From a virus, in the IMG/VR virus record IMGVR_UViG_3300025137_000241, positions 1 to 26,490 of that record: a stretch of 26,490 bases of DNA, one strand, 5' to 3'. Shown in pieces: positions 7,249 to 14,104 of this stretch. Below the pieces are notes generated by a model, which did not search any database, was not told where the DNA came from, and saw only the letters and a program-made list of their open reading frames with translations. Made by a program: the position numbers and the translations under genes. Within the stretch, counting starts at the first letter, position 1; each line of letters opens with the position of its first letter.

Positions 7249-7638
7249 ATGGCTTTGGTCTTGCAAACATTAAAAGACAGTAGTTACGAACACGTTGTTA
7301 AGATTACTACATCTGGAACAAACTCTGCCACAGCAGTTGTAGATGCTTCCGAATTAGAAGGTGCTGCTACAAACCCAAGATTAAGTATTGTTGCTTGTCA
7401 GTGGTCAGTAGGTTCACAAACGGATGTTTTGTTTAATGCAACTACTGATGTTGTCGCTTTGTCGTTAAACGGAAGTGGTTCATGGAATTGTGGTAGTCAA
7501 TCATTACCAACAATACCAAATAACGGTGGAACAGGTGTTAATGGTGACGTTAATATCTTAAACGGCAGTGCAAGTGCTGGATTTATTATTCTGAAACTCA
7601 GAAAAGTTTCTGGATTTGCTAATACAGGTACAGCATAA
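7249..7638 (+). CDS. Beta-rich conserved hypothetical, candidate virion protein
   Basis: 129 residues with AGGAG before the ATG. The protein is low in charge, rich in Gly, Ser, Thr, Val and Asn, and made of short alternating strands. These include HVVKITTSGTNSATAVVDASEL, LSIVACQWSV, VVALSLNGSG and SAGFIILKLRKVSGF, which together suggest a beta-sandwich. It has two Cys and no membrane segment. T4 has no equivalent between gp68 and gp21; I recall similar proteins at this locus in marine T4-like phages. Position inside the prohead block and beta-sandwich character make a capsid decoration or vertex protein a reasonable guess, but that is inference. Confidence 0.65.
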   Translation: MALVLQTLKDSSYEHVVKITTSGTNSATAVVDASELEGAATNPRLSIVACQWSVGSQTDVLFNATTDVVALSLNGSGSWNCGSQSLPTIPNNGGTGVNGDVNILNGSASAGFIILKLRKVSGFANTGTA

Positions 7639-7649
7639 GGGGAATGAAT

Positions 7650-8300
7650 ATGAAACTCATATCAGAACAGGTTGCTGACGTAGAATATATCACAGAGGCT
7701 GCTGAAAACGGAAAAGACAAAAGTTATAAAATTAAAGGTATCTTCCTACAGGGAGATATCAAAAACAGAAATGGTAGAGTATATCCGTTTGAAGTTCTTG
7801 AAAAGGAAGTCAAAAGATATACTGAAGAATTTATCAAACCTAATCGTGCATACGGTGAACTTGGACATCCAGAAGGCCCAACGGTCAATCTGGAAAGAGT
7901 GTCACACATGATTACGGATATGTACCCAGACGGTAAAAACTTCATTGGTGAGGCAAAGATCATGTCTACTCCGATGGGGAAAATCGTTAGTAATATTATG
8001 GATGATGGTGGGAAACTCGCTGTGTCCTCAAGGGGCATGGGTAGTTTGCAACAAAAGAACGGTGCAAACTATGTTGGAAAGGATTTCTATTTGGCAACTG
8101 CTGCTGATATTGTCGCAGATCCATCTGCTCCACAGGCCTTCGTTGAAGGTATTATGGAGGGGAAAGAATGGATTTGGGATAATGGTCTACTGAAAGAGGT
8201 AGAAGTGGCGGATATCAAAGAAGGAATTGAACGAAATATTCGTTCAAAAACTGCGAATTACCAAGCATTGGCCTTCGCAAAGTTTCTCAAATCGTTGTAA
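7650..8300 (+). CDS. 21: Prohead core protein protease gp21
   Basis: 216 residues from ATG 7650, preceded by AAGGGG at the right distance (7 nt). An in-frame ATG at 7644 is only 1 nt from that site and adds two residues. It is a serine protease packed inside the prohead that trims capsid and core proteins before DNA entry and digests itself. Family motifs: KIKGIFLQGDIKNRNGRVYP, the catalytic His in GELGHP (residue 73 from this start) and the catalytic Ser in AVSSRGMGSL (about 126-127), as in T4 gp21. Near-identical length to T4 (212). Likely targets with the L-x-E cleavage signal are visible in the capsid protein (FLNE before AAPA) and in the scaffold. Confidence 0.95.
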   Translation: MKLISEQVADVEYITEAAENGKDKSYKIKGIFLQGDIKNRNGRVYPFEVLEKEVKRYTEEFIKPNRAYGELGHPEGPTVNLERVSHMITDMYPDGKNFIGEAKIMSTPMGKIVSNIMDDGGKLAVSSRGMGSLQQKNGANYVGKDFYLATAADIVADPSAPQAFVEGIMEGKEWIWDNGLLKEVEVADIKEGIERNIRSKTANYQALAFAKFLKSL

Positions 8301-8311
8301 ATTTAAAGTAT

Positions 8312-8319
8312 TATAAATA
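8312..8319 (+). promoter_or_regulatory. Late promoter (TATAAATA) for scaffold gene
   Basis: Exact TATAAATA in the 60-nt gap between the protease and scaffold genes. Predicted start of transcription is near 8325, leaving a leader of about 36 nt with TTAGGAG before the ATG at 8361. Perfect match to the T4 gp55-dependent late consensus. Confidence 0.8.
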
Positions 8320-8360
8320 TATAACAATAGAGATAATTTAAACATTAGGAGAAAACCCAA

Positions 8361-9599
8361 ATGTCAGAACTAGACAAGACAATTGAGGACTTGGAAAATG
8401 AAGTACTTGCTGATTTGGACGAACAGTCTAAAGAAGTAGTTGCTGAAAAGGCAAAAGTCGTTGAGGGTGATGTTGAAGATCTTGGCGCTCCAGTAGTTAA
8501 AGGTGATGAGAAATCTGGGCCAGACGCTGCTAAGAAAGTTAAGAAAGACACCACAATCAAGGGAAAGCCTGCTGACCAAGCACCCCAAAAGTTAAAAGAA
8601 GAAGACGAGGACGAGTCTGACGATTCCGATAAGGAAGAAGATGATGAGTCTGAAGAAGATGTAGTAGAAATGGAAATGCCAAAGACTAAGGCCGCTGCTA
8701 TGGAAACTATGATTACTGCAATGAAAAAGATGTCTGCTGATGAAGCAAAAGAACTATGCGCTTCATACATGAAGAACAGTTATCACACAGAGAAAAAAGT
8801 TGCGAAAGAAGAAGTTGAAGAATCAACTTTGGATGCTCGTATCTCAGAGATTGATGTTCAAGCAGATGTTGCTGCTCTTGTTAAAGATGAAAATCTTTCA
8901 GAAGAGTTTACTACAAAAGCATCTACAATTTTTGAAGCCGCTGTTAAGAGTAAAATCCGTTCAGAAGTTGAACGTATTGAATCTGCAAAGGTACAAGAAG
9001 TTGCTGAAGAAGTTGAGTCATTTAAAGATGAGTTGACTGAAAAAGTTAACACATATCTCGACTATGTTGTTAAAGAATGGATGACCGAAAACGAACTTGC
9101 TATTGAACGTGGTTTAAAAGGTGAGATCGCTGAGGACTTCATTTCTGGAATGAAAGCACTCTTTGAAGAACATTACATTGATGTTCCAGATGAGAAGTAT
9201 GACGTTCTAGAAGCACAAGCATCAAAGATTGATGAACTAGAAAGTAAGTTGAACGAAACTATTGATAAAATGACTGATATTAATAGTAAGAACAACGCAC
9301 TTGTTCGTGAATCCGTGATTTCTGCTGTTGCGTTTGACCTCGCTGATACCGAATCAGAGAAGTTTAATTCTTTAGTGGAAGATGTTGAGTTTACAGATGA
9401 ACAGTCGTTCAAAAATAAACTTGATACTCTAAAGGAAAACTATTTTCCAAAATCGACTCCATCTCAATCTTTGACTGAAGAGTCAGAGGGTGGTATGGAT
9501 GAAGTTGACGTTAGTGGAGCAATGGCTGCATATATGTCCGCTATCAAACAGTCTAAACCATATGAGGCGGAAAAGTTGCCCCTCTTAAAATCTAAATAA
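8361..9599 (+). CDS. 22: Prohead scaffold/core protein gp22
   Basis: 412 residues, longer than the 269 of T4 gp22 mainly because of an N-terminal extension. It forms the core on which the capsid shell assembles and is then degraded by gp21. Residues 1-110 are low complexity: a helical start, a Lys/Ala region, and an intensely acidic block of Glu, Asp and Ser at about 80-103. The rest is predicted coiled-coil or long helix (for example 150-240 and 280-310). The C-terminus, with SLTEESEGGMDEVDVSG and an AYMSAIKQ segment, resembles the conserved end of marine gp22. L-x-E triplets such as SLTE are likely protease sites. Its own late promoter lies upstream. It directly precedes the capsid gene, as in T4. 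Confidence 0.92.
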   Translation: MSELDKTIEDLENEVLADLDEQSKEVVAEKAKVVEGDVEDLGAPVVKGDEKSGPDAAKKVKKDTTIKGKPADQAPQKLKEEDEDESDDSDKEEDDESEEDVVEMEMPKTKAAAMETMITAMKKMSADEAKELCASYMKNSYHTEKKVAKEEVEESTLDARISEIDVQADVAALVKDENLSEEFTTKASTIFEAAVKSKIRSEVERIESAKVQEVAEEVESFKDELTEKVNTYLDYVVKEWMTENELAIERGLKGEIAEDFISGMKALFEEHYIDVPDEKYDVLEAQASKIDELESKLNETIDKMTDINSKNNALVRESVISAVAFDLADTESEKFNSLVEDVEFTDEQSFKNKLDTLKENYFPKSTPSQSLTEESEGGMDEVDVSGAMAAYMSAIKQSKPYEAEKLPLLKSK

Positions 9600-9600
9600 T

Positions 9601-9608
9601 GATAAATA
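9601..9608 (+). promoter_or_regulatory. Variant late promoter for capsid gene
   Basis: GATAAATA, one mismatch from TATAAATA, starts 1 nt after the scaffold stop. It predicts transcription from about 9614 and a 22-nt leader carrying TAGGAG. A separate promoter for the most abundant virion protein is expected. Confidence 0.55.
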
Positions 9609-9635
9609 TAAGTAATAACATAGGAGAGAACTAAA

Positions 9636-10934
9636 ATGTTCAAATCAGAAAACTTACAGGAAAAGTGGCAGCCAGTCCTAGAACACCCAGATCTTCCAGA
9701 GATCAAGGATTCTTATAAGCGAGCCGTCACTTCTGTCATCTTGGAAAACCAAGAAAAAGCACTAAGAGAAGACGCTGCCTTCTTAAATGAAGCAGCACCT
9801 GCTAACAACGTAGCCGGTACAGGAAATTGGGATCCAATTCTAATTTCACTAGTAAGGCGTGCCATGCCAAACCTTATCGCATATGATATCTGTGCAGTTC
9901 AGCCAATGACTGGCCCAACTGGACTTATCTTTGCAATGAAGTCACGCTTTGGTACAGCCGGTGGTACAGAAGCACTATTTAACGAACCAAATGCTGGTAT
10001 ATCTAACGATGATGCTGCTGGTGACTTAACTAGTTCTGCAATGACTGGATCTAATCCAGAAGTACTTAACGATGGTGGAACTTACACATCTGGTGGTACT
10101 GGAATGACTACTGCACAAGCAGAAGCATTGGGTGACGCATCTGCTAACTCATTCGCTGAAATGGCTTTCTCAATTGAGAAGTCAACTGTGACTGCAAAAT
10201 CAAGAGCTCTTAAAGCAGAATACACAATGGAACTTGCACAAGACCTTAAAGCAATTCACGGTCTTGACGCAGAAACAGAATTATCAAACATCCTTTCTAC
10301 TGAAATCCTTGCTGAAATCAATAGAGAAGTTGTTCGTTCAATTTACATTGCTGCTAAACCAGGCGCACAAGTTAACACAACTGCTGCTGGTACTTTCGAC
10401 ATGGACACCGACTCAAATGGTCGTTGGTCAGTTGAGAAGTTCAAAGGCTTGATGTTCCAAATCGAGAGAGATGCTAACGCTATTGGTCAAGAAACTCGTA
10501 GAGGAAAAGGTAACATGATTATCTGTTCTGCTGACGTTGCTTCTGCACTTCAAATGGCTGGTGTTCTTGATTACACTCCTGCTCTTAACAACAACTTGAA
10601 CGTAGACGATTCTTCTTCTACTTTCGCTGGTGTTATGAACGGAAGATATAAAGTGTACATCGACCCATACTCAGCAAACGTGAACGCAGATCAGTTCTAC
10701 GTTGTTGGATATAAAGGTACTTCACCTTACGATGCTGGTGTATTCTACTGTCCGTATGTTCCATTACAAATGGTTCGTGCAGTTGGTGAAAACACTTTCC
10801 AACCAAAAATTGGATTTAAGACTCGTTACGGTCTTGCTCAGAACCCATTCGCAACTGCTGATGCTACTGACAATACTTTGGGTACTAATGACAACACTTA
10901 CTACAGAAGAGTTAGAGTTACTAACCTTATGTAA
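9636..10934 (+). CDS. 23: Major capsid protein gp23
   Basis: 432 residues (521 in T4). HK97-fold shell protein. The N-terminal delta region (1-52) ends in FLNE|AAPA, a good L-x-E site for gp21, predicting mature capsid protein from A53. Downstream are the markers of T4-like gp23: WDPILISLVRRAMPNLIAYD, the VQPMTGPTGLIFAMKSRF stretch used as a barcode for marine myoviruses, EMAFSIEKSTVTAKSRALKAEYTMELAQDL, and a C-terminal YCPYVPLQMVRAVGENTFQPKIGFKTRYG. TAGGAG precedes the start. Two stops in tandem (TAA TAG) close the gene, followed by a strong terminator. No separate vertex protein gp24 is present in the window. Assignment secure. Confidence 0.98.
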   Translation: MFKSENLQEKWQPVLEHPDLPEIKDSYKRAVTSVILENQEKALREDAAFLNEAAPANNVAGTGNWDPILISLVRRAMPNLIAYDICAVQPMTGPTGLIFAMKSRFGTAGGTEALFNEPNAGISNDDAAGDLTSSAMTGSNPEVLNDGGTYTSGGTGMTTAQAEALGDASANSFAEMAFSIEKSTVTAKSRALKAEYTMELAQDLKAIHGLDAETELSNILSTEILAEINREVVRSIYIAAKPGAQVNTTAAGTFDMDTDSNGRWSVEKFKGLMFQIERDANAIGQETRRGKGNMIICSADVASALQMAGVLDYTPALNNNLNVDDSSSTFAGVMNGRYKVYIDPYSANVNADQFYVVGYKGTSPYDAGVFYCPYVPLQMVRAVGENTFQPKIGFKTRYGLAQNPFATADATDNTLGTNDNTYYRRVRVTNLM

Positions 10935-10954
10935 TAGTTGGTTATACCAATTTG

Positions 10955-10986
10955 AAAAGGGGGTTCTTCGGAACTCCCTTTTTTTT
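10955..10986 (+). terminator. Strong intrinsic terminator with UUCG tetraloop after capsid gene
   Basis: A 12-bp stem (10955-10966 with 10971-10982, one G-T pair) is capped by C(TTCG)G, one of the most stable RNA tetraloops, and runs into eight T (10979-10986). A textbook rho-independent terminator 20 nt after the capsid stop. A new late promoter starts 4 nt later, so the two transcripts are cleanly separated. Confidence 0.93.
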
Positions 10987-10990
10987 GTCT

Positions 10991-10998
10991 TATAAATA
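10991..10998 (+). promoter_or_regulatory. Late promoter (TATAAATA) 5 nt before an ATG
   Basis: Exact octamer between the terminator and the next gene. The ATG at 11004 follows after 5 nt, so the T4 rule for the start site places +1 on the A of that ATG. No ribosome binding site fits between promoter and ATG. Predicted leaderless mRNA. Confidence 0.8.
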
Positions 10999-11003
10999 TA
11001 TGC

Positions 11004-11591
11004 ATGACAGAGATTAATGCACTTAACAGACAACCAACTGAACTAGACTACGCAGACCCTACAAAGTTTAAGTTCACTATTAACAAGTTACCAACCGTAG
11101 AGTTTTTTACGTTTGCTGCTAACGTGCCTGGCGTAACGCTAGGTGACGCTATATTCCCAACTCCATTCAAAGCAATCCCAATTCAAGGTGATGACCTTAC
11201 CTTTGATAACCTTGAAATTACTTTCTTAGTTGATGAACAACTCAACAACTATAAAGAACTACATCAATGGTTAGTCGGAATAGGATTCCCCAAATCAAGA
11301 ACACAGTTCTCATCTTTCAGAACAGCTGCATCAGATACCTTCCCAACACCTTCTGGTGATAAAGGTGAGGCAACAAAACCAGGCATCGCTACACCAAATA
11401 ATGCAATGTTCGGTGATGCAATATTAACAATAATGACTAGTAAAAATAACCCTGTGGTTGAAGTGAGGTTCGCTGACTTGTTCCCTGTAGCACTAAGTGG
11501 ATTAGCATACAATCAACAGGAAACAGATATAACATATTTAACTGCAACTTGTACGTTCAGTTATCAATTATACGAAATCTTTTCAGTATAA
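11004..11591 (+). CDS. Tail-tube-like structural protein in the gp3 position
   Basis: 195 residues. Motifs FKFTINKLPTVEFFTFAANVPG, TPFKAIPIQGDDLTFDNLEITFLVDE, NYKELHQWLVGIGFP and a closing TATCTFSYQLYEIF alternate strands in the manner of tail-tube folds. The LVDE...NY..LH.WL block parallels the tube/hub family to which gp19, gp48 and gp54 belong. In marine T4-like genomes the gene between gp23 and uvsY is usually annotated gp3 (tail completion and sheath stabiliser), which fits the position. Sequence alone does not let me decide between gp3 and a gp19 paralogue. Start chosen at 11004; the upstream out-of-frame ATG at 11000 lies inside the promoter region. The stop overlaps the next late promoter. 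Confidence 0.8.
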   Translation: MTEINALNRQPTELDYADPTKFKFTINKLPTVEFFTFAANVPGVTLGDAIFPTPFKAIPIQGDDLTFDNLEITFLVDEQLNNYKELHQWLVGIGFPKSRTQFSSFRTAASDTFPTPSGDKGEATKPGIATPNNAMFGDAILTIMTSKNNPVVEVRFADLFPVALSGLAYNQQETDITYLTATCTFSYQLYEIFSV

Positions 11592-11594
11592 ATA
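11587..11594 (+). promoter_or_regulatory. Late promoter (TATAAATA) overlapping a stop codon, driving the uvsY leader
   Basis: Exact octamer whose TAA (11589-11591) is the stop codon of the preceding gene. Predicted +1 is G11600, which is also the first base of the long RNA stem described next. The first downstream gene is uvsY at 11708. Confidence 0.78.
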
Positions 11595-11599
11595 GTACT

Positions 11600-11683
11600 G
11601 TGTGAGGGTCACACCTTGACCAAAAAGTATTTTTCGGATTGTCATAATCCAATATAAGAAATGCAAGAGTAGTACCCTCACAC
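11600..11683 (+). ncRNA. Candidate structured RNA: uvsY leader element with alternative pairings
   Basis: No open frame covers this 116-nt gap (11592-11707). GTGTGAGGGT (11600-11609) pairs perfectly with ACCCTCACAC (11674-11683), closing the element from the predicted first base. Inside are three local hairpins: GGTCA/TGACC (11607-11621, 5-nt loop), AAAAA/TTTTT (11622-11634, 3-nt loop) and GGATT/AATCC (11636-11650, 5-nt loop). A competing hairpin forms at the very 5' end, GTGTGA-GGG-TCACAC (11600-11614), because TCACAC occurs twice. The leader can therefore choose between a local and a long-range pairing. The AAGGA of uvsY (11696-11700) lies 13 nt beyond the closing stem. Not a tRNA: loop sizes and lack of a T-arm exclude it. 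Role (attenuator, stability element or independent small RNA) is inference. Confidence 0.55.
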
Positions 11684-11707
11684 TATTTGAATTAACAAGG
11701 ATATATT

Positions 11708-12136
11708 ATGGACTTACAAGAGTTACAATTACAAGCAGAAAAAGACCTCAAAATAGACGATACCATTCTGGATATCGAATCTCTCAAAACACCAGAACTT
11801 TACGGCAAATATCTTCAACTTAATATAAGATGGAGTTTGTTGTTAAAACAAGCAGAATCTAACCATAGAATCTTACTTAGAAAGAAGTGGGAATATTATG
11901 GTGGGAAATCTGAACCCCAAGTGTATAGAGACAAACCCTTTGAATTAAAAATATTAAAACAAGATATTCAACTGTACCTTGATTCTGATGAGGAGATAAT
12001 TGAATCTTCTCACAAAGTTGAGTACCACAAAGCAATTGTGGATTACACAGACAAGTTGTGTCGAATGATAAACAATCGTGGATTTCAAATTAAGAACGCT
12101 ATTGATTGGAAAAGATTTATGGATGGGTCAATCTAG
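11708..12136 (+). CDS. uvsY: UvsY recombination mediator
   Basis: 142 residues (137 in T4). In T4, UvsY loads the UvsX recombinase onto gp32-coated single-stranded DNA during recombination-dependent replication and repair. The protein is helical and charged. Aligned features with T4 UvsY are the MDLQELQLQAEKDLKIDDT start, the LYGKYLQLNIRWSLLLKQAE helix, KKWEYYGGKS in place of the T4 LDYYSGRG segment, and the C-terminal INNRGFQIKNAIDWKRF (T4 IKSRGFAIKHIQDMRAF). It sits directly before uvsW, as in marine relatives. AAGGA precedes the ATG. The stop TAG overlaps the uvsW GTG by one base, coupling the two. UvsX and gp32 are not in this window. Confidence 0.93.
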   Translation: MDLQELQLQAEKDLKIDDTILDIESLKTPELYGKYLQLNIRWSLLLKQAESNHRILLRKKWEYYGGKSEPQVYRDKPFELKILKQDIQLYLDSDEEIIESSHKVEYHKAIVDYTDKLCRMINNRGFQIKNAIDWKRFMDGSI

Positions 12137-13602
12137 TGCATATCACTAAAATCAATGAAGTATATTTACACATAAAAGTAGACCAAGGCGTTGCAAGGGA
12201 GTTATCAGACTTTTTTACATTTGAAGTTCCTGGCGCTAAGTTTATGCCCCAATACAGAAGTCGTATGTGGGATGGAAAGATAAGACTATTCTCTATAATG
12301 ACAGGTGAAATATATGTTGGTTTGCTGTCATATATTGAAGAGTTTGCAAAACGAAATGAAATAGAACCAACTTATGGAGAAGGAGTTAAGGATGGAGCCA
12401 CAACCAAACCCGATGATATACGAAAATTTATTCAAAGAGTTAGACCAAGATCGAGAGGATTGGATATACAAGTTCGTGACTATCAATTTGATGCCATTCA
12501 GCACGCTATTGGAACACACCGTTCTCTTCTTGTCAGTCCTACTGCTTCGGGTAAGTCTTTAATAATCTATCTTTTATCTGTCTGGTACACATTACTACTA
12601 GATGATAAAAAGGTTCTAATACTTGTTCCAACAACATCACTGGTAGAACAGATGTATGGCGATTTTGTAGATTATGGATTTAGTGAAGAACATCTACAAA
12701 AAATATATCAAGGATATACCAAAGATATTGACAAAACTATTGTTATCTCTACATGGCAATCTGTATACAAACAACAAAAGAAATGGTTTGACCAGTTTGG
12801 TGCAGTATTCGGAGATGAAGCACATTTATTCAAAGCAAAGTCGTTAACTGGTATTATGACTAAATTAGTGAATTGCAAGTATAGACATGGACTAACTGGA
12901 ACACTAGACGGTACACAGACGCACCAATTGGTCTTAGAGGGGGTGTTTGGGAAGGCAAACAAGGTAGTTAGCACTAAAGAACTTATGGACTCAAATACAG
13001 TAGCCCAGTTAAATGTTAAGTGTATTGTACTAGATTATCCAGACGCAGACAAGAAATATATGAAAAACTTGAACTATCAAGAAGAAGTAGATCTAATAGT
13101 AAAAGATACCAGAAGAAATAATTTCATAATTAACTTGACATCTCACCTAAAAGGTAATACACTAGTATTATTTCAATTTGTAGAAAAACATGGTTTGGAA
13201 CTATTTGCTGATATGGAGAAAACTTTAACTAATAGAAAGGTGTTTAACATCTATGGTGGAACAGACACTAAGTATAGGGAAGATGTACGAAATATCACAG
13301 AAAAAGAATCTGACGCAGTTATCGTGGCATCTTATGGTACGTTTTCTACAGGGATTAATATTCGTAACCTTCATAACATCGTGTTCGCTTCGCCTTCCAA
13401 AAGTAGAATTAGGGTCTTGCAATCAATCGGGAGAACTTTGCGGCTTGGTGACAATAAAGATTCCGCTACCGTCTACGACATCGCCGATGACTTCTCCTAC
13501 AAAGGAAAACAGAATTTCACCCTAAGACACTTTCAAGAACGAATAAATATATACAACCAAGAAGAGTTCGATTACCAAATAGATAAGGTTAATATAAAAT
13601 GA
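12136..13602 (+). CDS. uvsW: UvsW superfamily 2 DNA helicase
   Basis: 488 residues from GTG 12136, which overlaps the uvsY TAG as TAGTG; T4 UvsW has about 500. A TTG further upstream (12106) lies inside uvsY and is unlikely. In T4, UvsW unwinds branched DNA and R-loops, ending origin-dependent replication and favouring recombination-dependent replication. N-terminal substrate-binding domain: FFTFEVPGAKFMPQYRSRMWDGKIRLF (about 26-52). Helicase motifs: I SPTASGKS (134-141), Ia LVPTTSLVEQ, II GDEAH (226-230), III GLTGT, V SYGTFSTGINI and VI QSIGRTLRLG. Late promoter 11587 and early readthrough are both possible. A strong minus-strand promoter lies just beyond the following gene and points back across this one. 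Confidence 0.96.
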   Translation: MHITKINEVYLHIKVDQGVARELSDFFTFEVPGAKFMPQYRSRMWDGKIRLFSIMTGEIYVGLLSYIEEFAKRNEIEPTYGEGVKDGATTKPDDIRKFIQRVRPRSRGLDIQVRDYQFDAIQHAIGTHRSLLVSPTASGKSLIIYLLSVWYTLLLDDKKVLILVPTTSLVEQMYGDFVDYGFSEEHLQKIYQGYTKDIDKTIVISTWQSVYKQQKKWFDQFGAVFGDEAHLFKAKSLTGIMTKLVNCKYRHGLTGTLDGTQTHQLVLEGVFGKANKVVSTKELMDSNTVAQLNVKCIVLDYPDADKKYMKNLNYQEEVDLIVKDTRRNNFIINLTSHLKGNTLVLFQFVEKHGLELFADMEKTLTNRKVFNIYGGTDTKYREDVRNITEKESDAVIVASYGTFSTGINIRNLHNIVFASPSKSRIRVLQSIGRTLRLGDNKDSATVYDIADDFSYKGKQNFTLRHFQERINIYNQEEFDYQIDKVNIK

Positions 13603-13979
13603 CAAATACTACTAAAATATTAAAACTATCTAGTGGAGAAGAGATAGTTGCATCAATCACTTTTGATGATGATGGTAAAGGTATCAAGGTTCTTTCCCCT
13701 CTTAAAATGCATTCAGTACCAAAGATGACAGACCGTGGACTAGATGAAGCAATGGCTCTAATGCCTTGGGTTCATTTTGGTGAAGATAAAGACTTTAATA
13801 TTAATAATTCTAATATTATTACAATGACAGATGCATCAATTGGATTAACTCGTTTCTACGAATATTGTCTTCGTAAGTTAAATAAGTTAGATGCAATATA
13901 TGAAGATGAGTTTATAGATGATGAATATGATTATGATGAAGATACAATTCCAGAACCATATACTAAAACATTACACTGA
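13599..13979 (+). CDS. Small acidic conserved protein, possibly Sm-like
   Basis: 126 residues; its ATG overlaps the uvsW TGA (ATGA), so it is translationally coupled. The N-terminal 60 residues form short strands: TKILKLSSGEEIVASITFDDDGKG, then IKVLSPLKMHSVP. The LSSGEEIVASI pattern resembles the first strands of Sm/LSm barrels. The C-terminal part is helical and ends in a strongly acidic tail (about 101-119, Asp/Glu/Tyr). I recall similar proteins in this position in marine T4-like phages, sometimes labelled LSM-domain; I cannot confirm the fold here. An RNA-binding helper next to a helicase would make sense but is speculation. Confidence 0.75.
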   Translation: MTNTTKILKLSSGEEIVASITFDDDGKGIKVLSPLKMHSVPKMTDRGLDEAMALMPWVHFGEDKDFNINNSNIITMTDASIGLTRFYEYCLRKLNKLDAIYEDEFIDDEYDYDEDTIPEPYTKTLH

Positions 13980-14011
13980 TCTAGATCTATTCCCCCCAAC
14001 CCTACATAGGG

Positions 14012-14040
14012 AGTATACCATGCGCTGAGCGTATTGTCAA
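14012..14040 (-). promoter_or_regulatory. Near-consensus sigma70 promoter facing left, antisense to the uvsW cluster
   Basis: On the minus strand: perfect -35 TTGACA (14040-14035), 17-nt spacer, -10 TATACT (14017-14012) with a TG extension. This is the best sigma70 match in the window, yet no convincing minus-strand gene lies downstream. Predicted start is near 14005, inside a palindrome CCCTACATAGGG (14000-14011). The spacer contains a 9-bp palindrome CGCTGAGCG (14023-14031, plus-strand reading). Transcription would be antisense to 13599-13979 and then to uvsW. Confidence 0.65.
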
Positions 14041-14080
14041 GGGGAAAATCAAATTAACTATAAATTAATTTTCCCTTGAC
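14036..14080. repeat. Large inverted repeat joining two divergent -35 boxes
   Basis: GTCAAGGG (14036-14043) and CCCTTGAC (14073-14080) are perfect inverted arms; AAATTAA (14051-14057) and TTAATTT (14065-14071) can pair inside them. Alternatively the arms extend to 13 bp (GTCAAGGG-AAAAT) with one bulged G. Each outer arm contains the -35 box of a promoter pointing away from the repeat: TTGACA on the minus strand, TTGACT on the plus strand. It may be an operator for both promoters. Confidence 0.7.
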
Positions 14081-14104
14081 TTAGGTGACTTACTATGGTA
14101 TTAT
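14076..14104 (+). promoter_or_regulatory. Sigma70-type promoter for gp55 operon
   Basis: TTGACT (14076-14081), 17-nt spacer, TATTAT (14099-14104) with TGG directly before the -10 (extended -10). A direct repeat of TGACTTA (14077-14083 and 14086-14092) and a perfect 15-nt palindrome TTATAGT-A-ACTATAA (14101-14115) overlap the -35, spacer, -10 and start region, so it looks regulated. It lies 25 nt before the gp55 start. Confidence 0.82.

Noticed and set aside
8345-8770. Minus-strand open frame of 141 codons with Ser-rich and hydrophobic stretches
   Set aside because: It is the reverse reading of the acidic, Glu/Asp-rich part of the scaffold gene; composition is a direct consequence, and no ribosome binding site or promoter fits.
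11616-11648. Sigma70 promoter TTGACC ... CATAAT within the uvsY leader
   Set aside because: The spacer is 21 nt, too long, and both elements are parts of the RNA hairpins.
11600-11683. tRNA or tRNA-like gene suggested by the closing stem of about 7 bp and three hairpins
   Set aside because: Loops are 5, 3 and 5 nt, there is no T-loop consensus, no proper anticodon arm, and a 3-nt loop hairpin of A/T pairs; it is not a tRNA.
12106-12135. TTG at 12106 as uvsW start
   Set aside because: It lies inside uvsY without a ribosome binding site; the TAGTG overlap at 12134-12138 gives a coupled start that matches the usual UvsW N-terminus.
12708-13422. Minus-strand frames under the antisense promoter at 14012-14040, as possible genes
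   Set aside because: Short, inside uvsW, no ribosome binding site and no family resemblance; an untranslated antisense RNA is the better explanation.
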